Source of the DNA: Spirochaetia bacterium
GTDB taxonomy: Bacteria > Spirochaetota > Spirochaetia > Treponematales > Treponemataceae
Reading direction: 5' to 3'
Assembly (NCBI GenBank): GCA_022768865.1
Contig: JALELH010000018.1
Span: 44,215 to 108,214 of the forward strand
Length of the DNA: 64,000 nucleotides
The translations under genes were made by a program, and so were the position numbers. The notes under the pieces are model-generated. The model was not told the DNA's origin and ran no database searches. It saw only the letters and a program-made list of their open reading frames with translations. Positions 62,114 through 64,000 of the stretch are shown piece after piece. How positions within the stretch are numbered: the first letter of the stretch is position 1; each line of letters opens with the position of its first letter.

Positions 62114-62115
62114 GT

Positions 62116-62709
62116 TTATTTCAGTGATTGTTTTATTGCAACAAAAATGTTTCCCAGGATTTTATCTGCCGTCGTAATGTTTGCTGCTGCATCTTTAAGT
62201 TCAAGCATAATTTCTTTTTCCGTTCCGTCTGGAATAAGTTCACCGGAATACAAAACTGCAGGCTGTCCGTCTACACCGGAATTTTCCTTTGTATAAAAAT
62301 CGTTGTAGTCAAAGCTCTGGTTTACCTGGCACTTGAAAACGTAAGTGCGGTTTTTTTCAAGTTCAAGTTCCTTTTCAATTACGATGCCTTTTTTTGGAGT
62401 TGCACTTGTAGTTGCATCAAGGTCTTCCTTTGCAATTTTTTCTGCAGGGTTCTGTCCTTTTGCCTTATACCAGTCAGGCAGGGATTCAGGACGGCCTTCC
62501 TTTGGCTTGCCGATCCATTTGTTTGCGGCGGCCTTTTTTGTAACGTAGAGTGTTTCAACAAAAGTTCCGTCTGCATCTTCAACCCACAGTGCCATCTGGG
62601 GTGCGCGCTTTTTATAGACTTCCCCCGGGTTTACGGCAATGCTGATTTTTTCTGCAAAAGAAAATGTAGAAACCGTTAAGGCAATCAATGACAAAATAAT
62701 TTTTTTCAT
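62116..62709 (-). CDS. Exported protein, DUF2271-like
   Basis: 197 residues with a signal peptide (IILSLIALTVSTFSFAEK). The pattern KRAPQMALWVEDADGTFVETLYVTKKAAANKWIG and later NQSFDYNDFYTKEN...GQPAVLYSGE resembles DUF2271 proteins, whose function is unknown but which are often found with redox or iron-transport genes. Shine-Dalgarno AAGGAG. Its partner is the TetR-family gene 16 nt upstream on the same strand. Confidence 0.65.
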   Translation of the reverse strand: MKKIILSLIALTVSTFSFAEKISIAVNPGEVYKKRAPQMALWVEDADGTFVETLYVTKKAAANKWIGKPKEGRPESLPDWYKAKGQNPAEKIAKEDLDATTSATPKKGIVIEKELELEKNRTYVFKCQVNQSFDYNDFYTKENSGVDGQPAVLYSGELIPDGTEKEIMLELKDAAANITTADKILGNIFVAIKQSLK

Positions 62710-62725
62710 TTTATTCTCCTTTTAA

Positions 62726-63322
62726 TTATTTATCTTTTTCTTCTATGAGCGAAGAAATTATTACTTCAATAAACCTGTCCGTAAAAAGTATGCCTTCGTT
62801 CCAGAAAACAGGGTCTGCACGCTTTGTAATTATGGATTCTATGCATCCCCACATTCCGGAAATTATGATTCCCGTATCCAGGGCAACGTCTTTTCCCTTG
62901 TAAAGTTTTTTGTCCTCACATTCTGCAAGCAGGTTTTCTCCAAGGCGGTTGCAGATGTAAAAGTTCATTATGTCTTCGTCGCTGATGGTTTCCTTTAGCT
63001 TTGAAAAAACAAGCAGGGCAACTTCCGGCTTTTCAAAGCACCAGTCCCTGTAAACCTTTAAGGCAGTCCGTATTTTTTCTGCGGGCGGCTCAACGGTCTT
63101 TAGTGCTGCGGACATTTTTTCTGAAAGTTCCCGCAAAAAGAAAAGGGAGATTTTCATGAACAGCTGGTTCTTGTCCTTGTAGTAATTGTAAATTGTCGTA
63201 GCGCTTACATTGCATTTTTTTGCAACGTCGCGCATTCCGATTTCTGCAGGTTCTTTTTCCATCAGAAGTTCAATGGTGGCATCCAGAATCTGATTTTCAA
63301 GTTCTTTATTAGGTAACCTCAT
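62726..63322 (-). CDS. TetR/AcrR-family transcriptional regulator
   Basis: 198 residues. DNA-binding helix-turn-helix at the N-terminus (QILDATIELLMEKEPAEIGMRDVAKKCNVSATTIYNYYKDKNQLF). Ligand domain unassigned. A 23-nt near-palindrome sits directly at its start codon and overlaps its promoter, as for self-repression. First gene of an operon with the DUF2271-like gene. Confidence 0.9.
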   Translation of the reverse strand: MRLPNKELENQILDATIELLMEKEPAEIGMRDVAKKCNVSATTIYNYYKDKNQLFMKISLFFLRELSEKMSAALKTVEPPAEKIRTALKVYRDWCFEKPEVALLVFSKLKETISDEDIMNFYICNRLGENLLAECEDKKLYKGKDVALDTGIIISGMWGCIESIITKRADPVFWNEGILFTDRFIEVIISSLIEEKDK

Positions 63323-63345
63323 AACGATGTTAAATTAACATTGTT
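63323..63345. promoter_or_regulatory. TetR-type operator at the regulator's own promoter
   Basis: A 23-nt sequence with arms AACGATGTTAA and TTAACATTGTT (one mismatch per arm pair), directly 5' of the ATG. It covers the -10 (TAATTT) of a promoter with a consensus TTGACA at 63355-63360 on the minus strand. Confidence 0.75.
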
Positions 63346-63362
63346 AAGTTATAATGTCAATG

Positions 63363-63495
63363 GCAAAAAGCACTTGTTTTCTTAGATGCCGGTACCTCCT
63401 TAACTTTTTGCGCAAGAATGCACAAAAGCAATTGTTCCACTAGATGCCTGTACCTGTAATAACTTTTGTGACACGAACTTCTCTGAAGTTCGTGT
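63363..63495. repeat. Two tandem co-varying hairpins and a third perfect hairpin
   Basis: Hairpin 1: GCAAAAAG (63363-63370) with CTTTTTGC (63404-63411). Hairpin 2: CACAAAAG (63421-63428) with CTTTTGTG (63463-63470). Both loops contain CTAGATGCC-type text (TTAGATGCCGGTACC, CTAGATGCCTGTACC), so the unit is a ~58-bp direct repeat whose stems changed in step. Hairpin 3: ACACGAACTTC-TCT-GAAGTTCGTGT (63471-63495), perfect. The rest of the 419-bp gap up to 63741 has another hairpin (CATACAGAAA/TTTCTGTATG, 63596-63626) and no gene. Confidence 0.75.
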
Positions 63496-63741
63496 AAAGG
63501 CAGTATTTGTAATAAACAGCAATTCTTGTATGGGCGCTTTAGGGGATAGTTTACTATTTTTGAAAAAAACGCTGAAGAAAACAAATACAAAGCTGCATAC
63601 AGAAATAACCGCGTTTTTTCTGTATGATGTTAAAAGAAATTTTTTTATTATTTTGCAGAACATAATTTAAAAAGGTTATAATAGGGCGAATGTCGAACTT
63701 TAGAATAAAATGAAAGGGTATTTAATTTCACTCCTGTCCAA

Positions 63742-64000
63742 TTAACTCGCCAAATAGTCAAAAAGCCACAATTCGTTTTTGTCTGGCAAAGTTTTTGGCG
63801 GGGATTTTTCGTAAATCCTTGAGAACCATTTTTTCAAATCCCTGTGCTTGAAAAGGACTACGGAAATCTCAGAGCAGAAACTGGAGAACGTCCGGTCTGA
63901 GTCTCTGTTCTCAGCTTTCAGAATCAGGAACAAAAGATGAACGATTAGGGCAATCCAGATTTGAGTCTTCACTGCATTTTCGCTCTGTCCGTAAAAACGT
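63742..64000 (-). mobile_element. C-terminal end of an IS4-type transposase (runs off right edge)
   Basis: The frame continues past the ORF-track start and reads FYGQSENAVKTQIWIALIVHLLF, close to the conserved C-terminal FxGxSENAVKTQIWxALI block of IS4/IS1380-like DDE transposases, ending with a normal stop. The upstream part is outside the window, so it cannot be said whether the element is intact. Inverted repeats are not identifiable; GGCGAATGTCGAACTTTAG at 63683 resembles the end of the element at 12273. Confidence 0.8.

Noticed and set aside
63357-63663. Minus-strand ORFs of 77 and 87 residues before the TetR gene
   Set aside because: They run through hairpin repeats, have no Shine-Dalgarno and no recognisable domain.

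Overview
The window looks like the replication-origin region of a spirochaete chromosome, most likely a pectin/galactan-using Treponema of the rumen or gut type. This is inferred, not database-checked. The grounds are an AT-rich sequence, the run dnaA-dnaN-recF-DUF721-rpmH-rnpA-yidD-yidC-jag, spirochaete-type lipoproteins, a cyclophilin-FKBP fusion, a reverse rubrerythrin, and galactan/pectin genes. There is no rRNA, tRNA or CRISPR array that I can see. Only the extreme right edge carries a recognisable transposase fragment.

Layout. 0-2.1 kb: a truncated LytS/YesM-type sensor kinase translationally coupled to a membrane-anchored sugar-binding protein. 2.1-3.5 kb: a SEC-C (YchJ) protein and a SpoU-family rRNA methyltransferase. 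3.5-8 kb: a GH53 endo-galactanase lipoprotein with a promoter and palindromic operator, and a secreted class-3 lipase with an apparent C-terminal beta-barrel. 8-12.2 kb: GNAT, RlpA/SPOR, an S1-domain protein, a UDG-like protein and pyrE. 12.2-18.6 kb: an N-end-rule set (aat, clpA, clpS) continuous with phosphatidylethanolamine synthesis (psd, pssA) and two membrane proteins. 18.6-25 kb: a secreted spirochaete-type protein, rubrerythrin plus a PerR-like regulator, PrsW/TetR, a THUMP methyltransferase, a pseudouridine synthase and a cytidylate-kinase-like protein. 25-36.9 kb: two CorC/CNNM proteins with a thioredoxin-fold lipoprotein, a long PurL, a KDG kinase-pectinesterase pair, a DUF3310-like protein, uridine phosphorylase and SfsA. 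36.9-46.1 kb: NfnB/NfnA, a hybrid histidine kinase downstream of an [FeFe] hydrogenase, a TIGR02757 protein, YhbY, cytidine deaminase and a MocR-like regulator. 46.1-61 kb: a DnaA-box cluster, the cyclophilin-FKBP fusion, the jag-yidC-yidD-rnpA-rpmH and DUF721-recF-dnaN-dnaA blocks, then divergent gyrB-gyrA. 61-64 kb: an EamA transporter, an exported protein, a TetR regulator and the end of an IS4-type transposase.

How it fits together. Genes left of dnaA mostly point left and gyrBA points right, as expected for an origin near dnaA. The dnaN-dnaA gap has consensus DnaA boxes, an ATAAATTT-repeat AT-rich stretch and a TAG/TAA trinucleotide array, so it is the best oriC candidate. A second, denser DnaA-box cluster lies about 8.5 kb away. 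Carbohydrate genes (GH53, pectinesterase, KDG kinase) point to use of plant cell-wall pectin and galactan. Hydrogenase, Nfn, reverse rubrerythrin and PerR point to an anaerobe with fermentative redox balancing and peroxide defence.

The least ordinary material is intergenic. There are several families of structured repeats: one element found twice upstream of plus-strand genes with a 64-bp block identical in both copies, a MITE-like long palindrome with a rearranged relative, and tandem hairpins whose stems co-vary. There is also a recurring promoter layout in which the -10 box sits only 6-8 nt before the start codon, suggesting many leaderless mRNAs.
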